Source: Candidatus Hodarchaeota archaeon (lineage in GTDB: Archaea > Asgardarchaeota > Heimdallarchaeia > Hodarchaeales > Hodarchaeaceae). From it: DNA of 64,000 nt. Positions within the stretch are counted from its first letter, which is position 1. Every line of letters starts with the position of its first letter. Positions 1-8,540 of the stretch are shown one piece after another. Location: NCBI GenBank assembly GCA_016840285.1, contig JAEOSR010000168.1, forward strand, positions 1 to 64,000, given 5' to 3'. The translations under genes were made by a program, and so were the position numbers. The notes under the pieces are model-generated. The model made no database searches, was not told where the DNA came from, and worked only from the letters and a program-made list of their open reading frames with translations.

Positions 1-104
1 GAGCGAGTTGAAAGTAGTAGACTTTTTTCCCCCTATTGAATTCAATCCGACATAAAAGATTGTTTGAATTAAACAGCTAAAAATTATCGTGAATTCTTGA
101 AAAC

Positions 105-767
105 TCATTTTATTGCTTCAAAAATGGTAGTTGGGCGTCCTACAGGACTTTTCCTCTCCGAATATTGAGCTACCAATCCTTTTAAAATTAATCGTTCCAA
201 ACTATCATAAATCGTGCTACGTGGAACATCAGTTAATTGGACTAGTTCAGGGCGTGAAAGAGGGCCATAAGCTTTCAAAATCTCAAACAGAACGCGATCT
301 AAGTCATATAATTGTGCTGATCGCTCTTCAGCTAACACAGAATGTGTTTTTTTCGACACTGAATGCAATAATAGAAATTTGAGAAGAAGAGAATCGTGTT
401 TAATGTCTAAAGAGGCCAAATTTTCCAGAGACTCTCTCTGAATCAAAGTAATAATTTCAGACATGGAAGTTGTTTCAGGTAGTCCAAAAAGTTCACGGAT
501 AGTAATGATTTCAATATAAAGTTGATTTAATTGGGTGAAATTCGTAGATGTGAGGTTTAATGCTTTGCGAATCTCCTCTAATTTTTGAAAGAAGTAGTAA
601 TGTTGCTTAATTGGGTACAATGATGAAAGTTCTAATTCTTCTTGCATTTTCTTTAGAGAATTCCATGTTGTAATTACTAAATCATCCGAAATATTGTCTT
701 TTAAGCTTAACAGTCTTTCTAGATCTTTTATTTCTTCTTGTTCGCGCAATCTGCCATTATAGCTCAT
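105..767 (-). CDS. Winged-helix transcriptional regulator, TrmB-like
   Basis: 220-residue soluble protein. The C-terminal 65 residues form a winged helix-turn-helix: a helix (LFEILKAYG), the HTH proper (SRPELVQLTDVPRSTIYDSL) and a wing rich in basic and polar residues (SERKSPVGRPTTIF). The spacing is typical of TrmB and MarR-like archaeal regulators. The N-terminal 150 residues are helical and match no effector domain I recognise, so the ligand is unknown. The gene stands alone, pointing away from the neighbouring aminotransferase gene, with 577 bases of gene-free sequence upstream that may hold its own operator. DNA binding is well supported; the target is not. Confidence 0.75.
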   Translation of the reverse strand: MSYNGRLREQEEIKDLERLLSLKDNISDDLVITTWNSLKKMQEELELSSLYPIKQHYYFFQKLEEIRKALNLTSTNFTQLNQLYIEIITIRELFGLPETTSMSEIITLIQRESLENLASLDIKHDSLLLKFLLLHSVSKKTHSVLAEERSAQLYDLDRVLFEILKAYGPLSRPELVQLTDVPRSTIYDSLERLILKGLVAQYSERKSPVGRPTTIFEAIK

Positions 768-1344
768 GATTTTCCATCTGCTGAAAATTTAAGCTCCAAC
801 TTAGTAGATACACGAATAGAAAATGATATTGAAGGATTTTCTTATCACCTTTTAAAGACATAGTTCTTTGATATATTTTAAATAATATGAAAGAATCAAA
901 ATATATAAGATATTCTAGATAAATCTTGAACCAGAAGGTTCTACTACCTTTTTTAGATTCAGTTATATCAAATATTATGCAACATTGATATTTTGGTTTG
1001 TATCTCAATATTATCGATTATAATTAATAAAAAATTATATAATAGGCTTTCTGGATAATTCTTCAGTATATAGATAGAATACTCCTATATTAAACGGATT
1101 AAAGTTCTTCATTTTTGGGATTGCTTTCACTATATTACCGACAAAACTAAAGAATTGTAAAGAAAAAGGATGAAGAAAAATTAGCCTGTTTTAAACAAGT
1201 TCAAACCAAATGGAAAAGGATATGAGAGATTTTGCCGATTCATTCAAGAATTAAAAATATATTCCGACAAAACAAATTATTACACTGAACATTCCGATCA
1301 AGTTTGACCTAGTTTGTTACCATTTTTTTCATACTTCTACTAAA
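768..1344. other. Intergenic region, 577 bases, no gene seen
   Basis: A long AT-rich stretch between the winged-helix regulator and the aminotransferase, both on the minus strand. One open frame (757-1008, minus) gives an aromatic-rich peptide with no recognisable domain and is probably chance. I see no tRNA-like structure and no clear repeat. The part next to 768 should carry the regulator's promoter. Confidence 0.4.
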
Positions 1345-2637
1345 TCAGATTTCCTTTAGAGTAACTCCTATCCTTTTAAGTACTTCATCTACATCCATAG
1401 TTTCAATTATAAGGGGAGGTAAAAACTTGTTGGTAACTTTGTGATTACCACAGTAATCACACCAAACGCCATTCTTGATCATCGTCAGAGTGAAAAGTAA
1501 TGAGGTGAATTCATCCTTAAATTCTATGCCCCACATTAATCCACGTCCTCGAACATCCACGATTTTCTCGGAAAACTTCTCTTGAAGTTCTATAAGACCC
1601 TTACTAAATTGTTCTCCTCTAGTTTGTACATTCTTCAAAAATTTAGGTTGAGATATTATGTCTAGCATTTTTCTTGTCACATAACAACCTAGCTCTGACC
1701 CTCCTGTTGTTGAAATATGTAAGAAGGGATCATCCTCGAAAACTTCCTCAAATTTGGGTTTATAACTAGTAGTTGAGAGAGGATAAACTCCTGCACTCAT
1801 TCCTTTAGCGAGTACAATCAAATCTGGGACGATTTTTTCACTTGGATACAATCCCCCATATATCCCCCACATCTGACCTGTTCGTCCTAAACCTGCTTGA
1901 ACCTCATCAGCAATCATGACAACTCCTAAATCATCACATAATTCTCTAACCTCTGCAAAATATCCTTCAGGAGGGATGAGAATACCCCCAGTAGCGGGGA
2001 TCGTTTCAAATAACACACAAGCTGTTTCCTCATCTATTGTACTTCTGAGATTTTCGATATCTGCAAAAGGAACCTGCTGAAAATCAGGTAGACTCCAAAG
2101 AAATGGATCCTTAAAACTAGATGCGCATGCACCAAGAGCAAATCCAGTAACCCCATGATAAGCTCTCTTAGCAGAGATGATTTTCTTTCTTTTAGTAAAA
2201 GCTCTTGAAAGTTTAATAGCTAAGTCGATTGCTTCCCCACCCCCAACAGAGAACATCGTCTTACTAATATCCCCTGGGAAAAGATTAGCTAACTGCTTAG
2301 CTAATAACGCCCGTTGTTCACTGAGAAGGTGATGGTCTCCAATGTCGAGGCCACCCTCTAAGCCCTCTTTTAGTGCATGATTTATTTCGGGATGATGATG
2401 CCCTAAATTAAATACTCCGCCACTAGTGTGACAATCAATTAATTTTAGAGGGGATTCTTCCTCTGTAGAACCCTCTAACATCTTTATCATTAGTCCTCTC
2501 CTCTCTCCTTGGACAACGCCTAATCCAAGACTGTCAAAAAAACCTGCTTTATACTTTGAGACATATTCAGCATACATCTGCACTAAATCTCTTTGTCCAG
2601 TAGTACCGATAATTTTTTTTCCAGAAGACATAATCAA
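1345..2637 (-). CDS. Class III PLP-dependent aminotransferase
   Basis: 430-residue fold-type I aminotransferase of the acetylornithine/4-aminobutyrate group. Visible family signatures are the substrate loop near residue 70 (HTSGGVFNLGHHHP), the cofactor phosphate loop (SVGGGEAIDLAIKL), the PLP-ring aspartate in IADEVQAGLGRTG and the Schiff-base lysine in VLAKGMSAG. Length is normal for the family. It would transfer an amino group between an omega-amino acid (ornithine, GABA or similar) and 2-oxoglutarate or pyruvate in the cytosol. Usually the loop before the PLP lysine reads FxFAKGL/I; here it is LIVLAKGMSAGVYP, so it is divergent within the class. No biosynthetic neighbours indicate the substrate. 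Confidence 0.88.
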   Translation of the reverse strand: MIMSSGKKIIGTTGQRDLVQMYAEYVSKYKAGFFDSLGLGVVQGERRGLMIKMLEGSTEEESPLKLIDCHTSGGVFNLGHHHPEINHALKEGLEGGLDIGDHHLLSEQRALLAKQLANLFPGDISKTMFSVGGGEAIDLAIKLSRAFTKRKKIISAKRAYHGVTGFALGACASSFKDPFLWSLPDFQQVPFADIENLRSTIDEETACVLFETIPATGGILIPPEGYFAEVRELCDDLGVVMIADEVQAGLGRTGQMWGIYGGLYPSEKIVPDLIVLAKGMSAGVYPLSTTSYKPKFEEVFEDDPFLHISTTGGSELGCYVTRKMLDIISQPKFLKNVQTRGEQFSKGLIELQEKFSEKIVDVRGRGLMWGIEFKDEFTSLLFTLTMIKNGVWCDYCGNHKVTNKFLPPLIIETMDVDEVLKRIGVTLKEI

Positions 2638-2723
2638 AACCTTTTTTCCTTGAATTAAAGCATTCTTTACTCATAGAAACATTGAGTTAATGGACTTCAT
2701 CTCGTGAAAGAGAGGGAAGGTTC

Positions 2724-3197
2724 CTATTCTCGCCATAGAAAAAACATGAAAAGAGCAGACAACACACCACCAATTATGCCTCCCCAGAAAGCTCCTCCAT
2801 ACCAAAATTCCAAATCCTCAAATATCATTTCAATAGCAACAATGAATCCACCAATCAGACAGATTACTACTGTTATCAAAGCAAAAATAATTCCAATAAA
2901 GTAGATTTGCTTTCCTGGAGGATTTTCTTGGTTAATAAGTCCTAGTAAAGAAATAACAGAGCAATAAAACAGCCCTCCTGCAGCGAGAAGAAACAAAGGT
3001 AAGATTAGAATGGAATCGGGGAAGTTTTCTAATGCTGATGGAAATCCAATCCATCCCCACCCGTATCCTGTCCCCCAAACATACCAGTACCAGCCAGCGA
3101 AATCATCAATTAGCACAAAAACTCCTCCTAAAAGGCTACAAATCAGTCCCCCGCCATATAGAAATAACTTATTTTCTACCAATTTATTGAGGCTCAT
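2724..3197 (-). CDS. Small integral membrane protein, four predicted TM segments
   Basis: 157 residues with four hydrophobic segments, near residues 12-29, 62-84, 95-122 and 134-153. The loop between the first two is unusually aromatic (several Trp and Tyr alternating with Gly). A charged Arg-Glu pair ends the protein directly after the last helix. I recognise no family. The start is the ATG at 3195-3197. The gene lies between the aminotransferase (same strand) and the divergent GYD protein. Confidence 0.6.
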   Translation of the reverse strand: MSLNKLVENKLFLYGGGLICSLLGGVFVLIDDFAGWYWYVWGTGYGWGWIGFPSALENFPDSILILPLFLLAAGGLFYCSVISLLGLINQENPPGKQIYFIGIIFALITVVICLIGGFIVAIEMIFEDLEFWYGGAFWGGIIGGVLSALFMFFLWRE

Positions 3198-3345
3198 ACC
3201 ACTCCTTATGTATATTATTCTTTAAAATTTTTCGAATCTTTTATCCTCAATAACATGAACTTATTTTCTATTGTGAGAAGAGGAAAAATCAATCAACTTT
3301 CTCAGAGGAGAAAACCTTTTTACTAATATTATCGATGTTTAGATT

Positions 3346-3642
3346 ATGCCCAGATACATTCTTGCTACAAAATTTGAATTTGATGAAGATGATTTAGCGA
3401 AACGGAAGGAGCAGGGAAAGAAATGGCTTGAAATGGTAAAGGAAAAAGTTCCAAGTATTAAATGGATCTCGCATTATGCCATTCTAGGTCCTTATGATTT
3501 CTTAGATATATTTGAAGCCACAGACGAAACTGAAGCGGCAAAAGTATCTTTACTTTCTCGTGCTGCTGGGGCAACTTTAGCAGAAAGCTGGACAACCATT
3601 CCATACTCGGAATTCCTTGACTTACTTGAAGATTTGAAATAA
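3346..3642 (+). CDS. GYD domain protein
   Basis: 98-residue protein matching the GYD family: a ferredoxin-like alpha/beta barrel of about 95 residues whose hallmark is the Gly-(x)-Tyr-Asp motif, here LGPYDFLDIFEA near residue 50. The whole protein is this domain (MPRYILATKF first strand, GATLAESWTTIPYSEF final strand). GYD proteins are small, probably multimeric cytosolic proteins of unknown function, common in archaea and bacteria. A 9-bp perfect inverted repeat lies 22 bases after the stop codon. Confidence 0.85.
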   Translation: MPRYILATKFEFDEDDLAKRKEQGKKWLEMVKEKVPSIKWISHYAILGPYDFLDIFEATDETEAAKVSLLSRAAGATLAESWTTIPYSEFLDLLEDLK

Positions 3643-3664
3643 ATCATCTTTATTATTTCTCTAG

Positions 3665-3687
3665 ATTTGATTATTAGTTAATCAAAT
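3665..3687. repeat. Perfect inverted repeat, 9-bp arms
   Basis: Arms ATTTGATTA (3665-3673) and TAATCAAAT (3679-3687) flank the loop TTAGT. It lies between the GYD gene and the SWIM protein gene. It could be a transcript-end hairpin for the GYD gene or an operator for the downstream cluster. The AT-only stem makes a stable RNA hairpin less likely. Confidence 0.45.
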
Positions 3688-3741
3688 ATAGTCAATTTAA
3701 GAGCTTAGAGAAGAATTATACCATTATATCTTTTAAGAAAG

Positions 3742-3749
3742 TTTTTTTT
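3742..3749 (+). terminator. T8 tract, possible archaeal terminator
   Basis: A run of eight T in the gap after the GYD gene and before the SWIM gene. Oligo-T tracts are the usual archaeal termination signal; no transcript data support it here. Confidence 0.3.
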
Positions 3750-3808
3750 CGAAATCTGTAATTAAAGATCTCAATACAACAATAGTATACTAAATCAATA
3801 ATTGATTC

Positions 3809-4153
3809 ATGTCATTGGATTGTATAATGGCTAATATTCCAAAATGGATTATAGAGTGGATACATAAAGATAGATTAGTCCAAAATAAATATAGAATGAG
3901 TCGAAAATATCTGCGTCATTTAAAACGTATTCAATTTATTAAAGGTGAGAAGGGAGACAATGGAGAATGGAAATCTTTCCATTTCGCTGTTAATTCCCAT
4001 AAATATGGAAAATACAATGTTACCTTTAATGATGGTGAATTCCATTGCAATTGTCCTTTTTTTAAACATCGTCTTATTTGTAGTCATATTTTTGGAATAT
4101 GTCAAAAAACAGGTATTTGGCCAAAAAAAGGAACTATTTTTTCAAACGATTAG
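3809..4153 (+). CDS. SWIM zinc-finger protein
   Basis: 114-residue protein. Residues about 70-98 carry the SWIM signature CxC-xn-CxH (FHCNCPFFKHRLICSHIF), a zinc-binding fold that mediates DNA or protein contacts. The N-terminal half is basic (Lys/Arg-rich: RMSRKYLRHLKRIQF), consistent with nucleic acid binding. There is no fused ATPase or transposase, so it is a stand-alone SWIM module. The start is the ATG at 3809; an internal ATG at 3827 is equally plausible. It opens a run of same-strand, AT-rich genes (SDR, SDR-like, transglutaminase-like, sirtuin) and could regulate or serve them. Confidence 0.8.
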   Translation: MSLDCIMANIPKWIIEWIHKDRLVQNKYRMSRKYLRHLKRIQFIKGEKGDNGEWKSFHFAVNSHKYGKYNVTFNDGEFHCNCPFFKHRLICSHIFGICQKTGIWPKKGTIFSND

Positions 4154-4164
4154 AATTTTTGTAA

Positions 4165-4965
4165 TTGATTATGATGGATAAGAATAGAGTAATGTATGAA
4201 GAGAAAGAGTTTCTAAAAGAGAAAGTGACTCTTGTCACAGGAGCTACTGGTGGCATCGGTTCAGCAATCTGTAAGAAATTTACAAAATTAGGATCCTTTG
4301 TCTACATATGCGATATTAAGGGAACAATGGAATTGGCTGACCGTATAAATGAGCAATATCAAGAACCAAGATCAGCGTCAGCTCAGTATGATATCTCAAG
4401 TAAAGAAAAAGTAAAAGATATGTATCAGCAAATATCAGACGAGAAAGGTGGAGTGGATATTTTAATCAACAATGCTGCCGTTCATGGTACAGGTAATTTT
4501 CCACAAATTTCTTTTGATGAGTTTCTCAAAACAATTAATATTGATCTCTCTGGGGCTATGTTTTGTACTCTCATGGCGATTCCACACATGAAGAAAAAGA
4601 GATGGGGAAGAATACTATTCACTGGAGCACCTCTATCATCTTCTGGAATACCTTGTCCATATCTTGCTGGAAAGTCAGGTTTCATTGGTTTAACGAAGTA
4701 TATCTCTGAAAAATACAAGAAATACAATATTAGAACGTTTACTTTAGTATTAAGGCATTGTGATACCCCCATGATAAGGGAAGTTATGAAAGCAAGGGAA
4801 AAGGATGTTGAAAAGAGCATTAAAGAGTTAAATAAAAAATCTAGAATTGGTAAAATGATAACACCAAAAGAGGTAGCCGAAATATACGCCTATTTCTCTT
4901 TAGCTAAATCACCAAAAGTTACTGGGTTGACACTTCTTTCGGATGGCGGAATCACATATCTTTAA
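4165..4965 (+). CDS. Short-chain dehydrogenase/reductase, catalytically complete
   Basis: 266-residue Rossmann-fold oxidoreductase of the classical SDR family. Seen: NAD(P)-binding TGATGGIG near residues 25-32, the structural NNAA motif (DILINNAAVHG), a Ser before the active-site loop (APLSSSG) and the YxxxK pair (CPYLAGKSG). The aspartate in YICDIKG after the second strand suggests NAD(H) rather than NADP(H). It begins 11 bases after the SWIM gene stop and is followed directly by a second, altered SDR, suggesting one transcript and possibly a heteromeric enzyme. The substrate is unknown. The first in-frame ATG is 4165; ATG 4171 and 4174 are alternatives. Confidence 0.85.
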   Translation: MIMMDKNRVMYEEKEFLKEKVTLVTGATGGIGSAICKKFTKLGSFVYICDIKGTMELADRINEQYQEPRSASAQYDISSKEKVKDMYQQISDEKGGVDILINNAAVHGTGNFPQISFDEFLKTINIDLSGAMFCTLMAIPHMKKKRWGRILFTGAPLSSSGIPCPYLAGKSGFIGLTKYISEKYKKYNIRTFTLVLRHCDTPMIREVMKAREKDVEKSIKELNKKSRIGKMITPKEVAEIYAYFSLAKSPKVTGLTLLSDGGITYL

Positions 4966-4978
4966 GAAGGGAAGGAAA

Positions 4979-5680
4979 ATGAACAAAAATCAATTTTATG
5001 AAGGACAGAATTGTGTTATCTTTGGCATAAATAGTTTTGTTGGAAAAATAATCAGTAAGTTTCTTACTCAAAAAAATGTTAATCTTGGTTTGATAGATCT
5101 TGATTCTCGTAAAGATAGTGGAATTATGGACAATTTTAAAAAACAAAATAAAGTCATTTATAAAACAGTAATGTCTGGTAATTTAGATAGCATGAAAGAA
5201 GCTGTAAAGGAAATATATAGGTATTTTGGAGACATTAATTATCTGATTTGTTCTTATTACATCGATAAAGTAAGAGGAGAGATAAAACCAGAGGATCTTT
5301 CTTTAGAAACTTGGAATTACTTATTTCAGGATTGGATAGTTAATTATTTTTTAATACTGAAAGCTATTATCCCTTTAATGATTGAAGCAAAAGGTGGGAA
5401 AGTAGTTTTTTTTAATACAACCACTGGGTACACTGGAGAAGGAGAAGGAGAAGGACAAATAACTCTTAATGGCTCTATCTATGAAAATGCTTGTTCGAGT
5501 GGAATTACAGGAATGATGACTTCTATAGCAGCGGATATTATCCCCCTAGGAGTCTCAGTAAATGGAATAGCTCTTGGGCCTGAATATAAAAATGATCCTG
5601 AAAGAATAATTTGGGCACTAAATCTTTGGCTTTCGGGATTAGGTGATTATTCATGTGGTCAGATTCTTAGATTATATTAA
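4979..5680 (+). CDS. SDR-like protein lacking the catalytic lysine
   Basis: About 233 residues with an SDR-like Rossmann fold (NCVIFGINSFVGK first turn; LGLIDLDSRKD second strand; VVFFNTTTGYTG active-site strand). The glycine-rich loop is degenerate (GINSFVG rather than TGxxxGIG) and the YxxxK motif reads YENAC, with the lysine replaced by cysteine. This argues against normal SDR catalysis. I chose the ATG at 4979 because it follows a good ribosome-binding stretch (GAAGGGAAGG); an upstream in-frame ATG at 4943 would overlap the preceding SDR gene by 23 bases. Likely a partner or regulatory subunit of the upstream SDR (inference). Confidence 0.75.
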   Translation: MNKNQFYEGQNCVIFGINSFVGKIISKFLTQKNVNLGLIDLDSRKDSGIMDNFKKQNKVIYKTVMSGNLDSMKEAVKEIYRYFGDINYLICSYYIDKVRGEIKPEDLSLETWNYLFQDWIVNYFLILKAIIPLMIEAKGGKVVFFNTTTGYTGEGEGEGQITLNGSIYENACSSGITGMMTSIAADIIPLGVSVNGIALGPEYKNDPERIIWALNLWLSGLGDYSCGQILRLY

Positions 5681-5704
5681 ATAAATATTTATCAATTTTA
5701 GAAA

Positions 5705-6367
5705 ATGCTGAAGGTTTTATTCAAGATGGAGTTTTTAAGTGAAAAAGAAAGGATTGAAATTCTAAAAGCATGGAGTATTTACGATTTATCCCAAGATAGG
5801 CAAATCATTAAAATTTTTAAAAAAGTAAGGGATATTCAATTTGGTAGTATTGATTCTAGAAACCCTATGGACGTTTATAAAGCAAATAAAGGCACATGTT
5901 CAGGCAAACATTTTCTATTAAGAGATCTGTATAAGGGGATTGGATTAAAAACGAAAGATATGATATGTATGCAGCGTTGGAAGGATTTAATATGGTTTCC
6001 TACCAGTAGATATAAAATAGTTAATTTTTCTGAAAAGTTAAAGAATATATTAGAAAAAAATGAAATTATCGACTTTCATAATTATATAAAAATACTTGTA
6101 GATGGAAAATGGATTCAGCTGGATGTAACAATTGATAAACCCCTTAAAAAACTTGGATTTTTTACCACAGAGAGCTGGGATGGGAAATCAAATATGCCTC
6201 TTTGTTTTTGTGGTAGTCATAAAATTTGGGACTGTGGAGATGATGGTCTAGAAAAGAAGAAGAAACTAGTTGAACAACTTTCTGAACATATCAAAACCGC
6301 AAGACACCAATTTCTTCAATCAATGACGAAATGGATCGATAATCTAAGGGAAAGTGGAGAGATTTAA
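5705..6367 (+). CDS. Transglutaminase-like (papain-fold) protein
   Basis: 220-residue protein with a plausible Cys-His-Asp triad in transglutaminase order: Cys in NKGTCSGKHFLLRDLYKGIG near residue 64, His in IDFHNYIKILVDGKWIQL, and Asp in LDVTID. The Cys motif at a helix start, then the His strand with an Asp about 15 residues later, is the classic arrangement. Prokaryotic members are peptidases, amidases or crosslinking enzymes. A Cys-rich segment (PLCFCGSHKIWDCGDDG) follows. It comes 24 bases after the altered SDR in the same cluster. No signal peptide, so cytosolic. An alternative ATG lies at 5726. Confidence 0.7.
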   Translation: MLKVLFKMEFLSEKERIEILKAWSIYDLSQDRQIIKIFKKVRDIQFGSIDSRNPMDVYKANKGTCSGKHFLLRDLYKGIGLKTKDMICMQRWKDLIWFPTSRYKIVNFSEKLKNILEKNEIIDFHNYIKILVDGKWIQLDVTIDKPLKKLGFFTTESWDGKSNMPLCFCGSHKIWDCGDDGLEKKKKLVEQLSEHIKTARHQFLQSMTKWIDNLRESGEI

Positions 6368-6390
6368 CCTCTTCATTTTTATCAAAGTTC

Positions 6391-7167
6391 TTGATAAGGA
6401 AAAGTGAGTTTAACTTGAAGATTGATGATTACCAATTAGCTGTCGAATGGATTTTAAAATCTAAATATACAGTTCTATTTACTGGAGCTGGAGTTTCTGT
6501 TGAAAGCGGAATTCCACCCTTTCGTGGAGAAAATGGGCTATGGAAGAAATATGATCCAACTTTTTTATTGACAAGTTATTTTATGAAATATCCAAAAAAA
6601 TCTTGGGAATTAATAAGCGAAATATTTTATGATTTTTTCGGTCGAGCAAAACCGAATGATGCTCATATTATCATTGCAGAATTAGAAAAAAAAGGATTAA
6701 TTGATGCAATTATTACGCAGAATATAGATAATCTCCATCAAAAAGCAGGAAGTAGTAATGTTATAGAATTTCATGGCACTTCAAGGACATTGACATGCAT
6801 AAATTGTAATCAAAAATTCAATAGTGAGAAATTTCTGAATAAGTTGCCACCTCATTGTCCAAAATGTGGTGGTTTGTTAAAACCTGATTTTGTATTCTTT
6901 AATGAGCCAATTCCGTCTGAAGTTCACGAACTTTCAAATAAATGTGCTTTAAAGTCCGATTTGTTCATATTAGTTGGAACTACTGGAGAAATAATGCCTG
7001 CTTCTTTAATTCCATATTTTTCAAGAGAAACAGGTGCAAAAATTATTGAAATCAATATTGAACCCACTAAATACACTCACAAAATTGTGGATATTTTTTT
7101 AAAAGGAAAAGCAACAGAAGTATTTTTGAGATTAAAAAAATCTTTAGATGTTTCTCAAAATATCTGA
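6391..7167 (+). CDS. Sir2-family NAD-dependent protein deacylase (sirtuin)
   Basis: 258-residue sirtuin with all family motifs: NAD-binding GAGVSVESGIPPFRG near residue 32, TQNIDNLH, the catalytic histidine in VIEFHGT, a four-Cys zinc ribbon (CINC and CPKC pairs), FVFFNEPIP, and VGTTGEIMPA. It removes acyl groups from protein lysines, using NAD+ and producing O-acyl-ADP-ribose. The start is TTG 6391; TTG 6415 is an alternative. It is the last gene of the AT-rich cluster that also holds two SDRs and a transglutaminase-like protein, 23 bases after the latter, so a shared transcript is likely. Confidence 0.9.
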   Translation: MIRKSEFNLKIDDYQLAVEWILKSKYTVLFTGAGVSVESGIPPFRGENGLWKKYDPTFLLTSYFMKYPKKSWELISEIFYDFFGRAKPNDAHIIIAELEKKGLIDAIITQNIDNLHQKAGSSNVIEFHGTSRTLTCINCNQKFNSEKFLNKLPPHCPKCGGLLKPDFVFFNEPIPSEVHELSNKCALKSDLFILVGTTGEIMPASLIPYFSRETGAKIIEINIEPTKYTHKIVDIFLKGKATEVFLRLKKSLDVSQNI

Positions 7168-7181
7168 AAATTTAATAAAAA

Positions 7182-7189
7182 TTTTTTTT
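7182..7189 (+). terminator. T8 tract after the sirtuin gene
   Basis: Eight consecutive T starting 15 bases after the sirtuin stop codon, in the short gap between two convergent genes. Position and composition fit an archaeal oligo-T terminator for the 3.8-7.2 kb cluster. Confidence 0.4.
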
Positions 7190-7215
7190 GGTTGAATCTG
7201 TTCTTTTATGATAGC

Positions 7216-8163
7216 TTATTTAGGCGTGTAAAGAAGCCCAAACAGTATCCCTCCAAGTATACTGGTTAGAATGACTACTTTCCAGAGGAGAAGAGCTGCA
7301 TCACGATCCTTTCTCCATGCTAGATTGCAGGCCAATATCAGTTCTACAACTGCTAGTAAAAATGGAAAAAAACTAGGGGAGAGGAAACTTTCGTTCATTA
7401 AGATTAGATTAACTATAGCAAAACCAACAACTCTAGCAAATATTATTGCAGAAGTCAGATAAGCAGCTTTATTCCATCCTAAAAAGACAGCTGTAGTCAT
7501 TTCACCATTTTCACGGTCTATATCTAGATCTGTTAAAATAGTAGGTAAATGTATTCCTGCAACGAGTAGGACGCAAAGAATTATACCATAAAATAATAAT
7601 TTAGTATTGACAATGGTTTCTAATCCTAATAATCCAATATAGAAAGGAATGAAGAATCCAATTATTACGATTGTAACAATCAAATCAATAAATGGCCTTG
7701 CTTTACATCTCAGAGGAGGTACTGAATAAGAGAAAGATCCTACTACCGCTAAAAGAAAAGCAAAAAAGGCAAGAGGAAGTTTAGGATAAGATAAGGCTTT
7801 TGGTATAAAAAATATATTAAGAGGAATAAGAGAGAACCATAACAATCCGACCCATAGATAAATAGCTCGTGAAGTTAAGAGATTTGAGGTTACTAAAGGA
7901 TTTCGTAATGAGAAACTACGGGGATTGAGAGCATCTGAATCTCTGTCAAAAAACCCATTAAGACTGAAATGACCGCATGCAAATGCATATATGGATAACC
8001 AAGCTACTGAAAGTGAAATCAAAGGTAGTAGATAGAAAAGGCTCAACATATAAGCTACTCCCGCAAAAATAAAACCCCATTCGGGCCGAGAAAGGATAAT
8101 CAGCTCCTGTAAAATCTTCCAGTAGTTTCTCATCTGCTTGGTCACTTTAAATTCATTTGACAA
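7216..8163 (-). CDS. UbiA-family membrane prenyltransferase
   Basis: 315-residue polytopic membrane protein with about eight to nine hydrophobic helices. Two aspartate-rich motifs that bind Mg-prenyl diphosphate are visible: LNGFFDRDSD (NxxxDxxxD type) in the first half and LTDLDIDRENG (DxxxD type) in the second. UbiA enzymes attach prenyl chains to quinone precursors, tetrapyrroles or, in archaea, geranylgeranylglyceryl phosphate. The acceptor is not evident here, and no quinone or lipid gene is adjacent. A decayed duplicate of its first 60 codons sits at 9124-9309 in the same orientation, so this locus once held two copies. Confidence 0.85.
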   Translation of the reverse strand: MSNEFKVTKQMRNYWKILQELIILSRPEWGFIFAGVAYMLSLFYLLPLISLSVAWLSIYAFACGHFSLNGFFDRDSDALNPRSFSLRNPLVTSNLLTSRAIYLWVGLLWFSLIPLNIFFIPKALSYPKLPLAFFAFLLAVVGSFSYSVPPLRCKARPFIDLIVTIVIIGFFIPFYIGLLGLETIVNTKLLFYGIILCVLLVAGIHLPTILTDLDIDRENGEMTTAVFLGWNKAAYLTSAIIFARVVGFAIVNLILMNESFLSPSFFPFLLAVVELILACNLAWRKDRDAALLLWKVVILTSILGGILFGLLYTPK

Positions 8164-8540
8164 TGATTAAAAAAACATTTTTCTACTTTGCTATGTCCCT
8201 ATTCAAGTTCAATTAAATTTAATACACATAATTAATCTTTGAACTTGATTATAAACACCTCTCCCTCAAACATCATTGAGATTTTGTGATTATCCAATAG
8301 ATTTTTCATTCCTAAAAGATACAGAAGTTCTACATTGTGAGTAAATGCAATTGGAATTGAAAAAGAGGGAGAGAAAGTTCCATCAGCACCTCTTAAGTCC
8401 GTGGAATGTAAGTATGTTTTTTATTATTATTTAGTCATTCAAAATACATATGTTGAAGTAAGGTTTATGTCATAATAGAAGTTGTTTTTTATGATAAAAT
8501 TTAATAAAAAATAAGGAGATGTATTCCTGGTAGATTTACT
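8164..8540. other. Intergenic region, 377 bases, no gene seen
   Basis: Separates the divergent UbiA gene and the AhpD-like gene. AT-rich, with no open frame of note. The stretch at about 8400-8530 should contain the AhpD-like promoter; a purine-rich AAGGAG at 8513-8518 lies 22 bases before that ATG, too far for an ordinary ribosome-binding site. Confidence 0.35.

Noticed and set aside
757..1008. 83-residue minus-strand frame upstream of the winged-helix regulator
   Set aside because: Aromatic-rich, no domain, overlaps the regulator start and has no ribosome-binding site; probably chance in AT-rich DNA.
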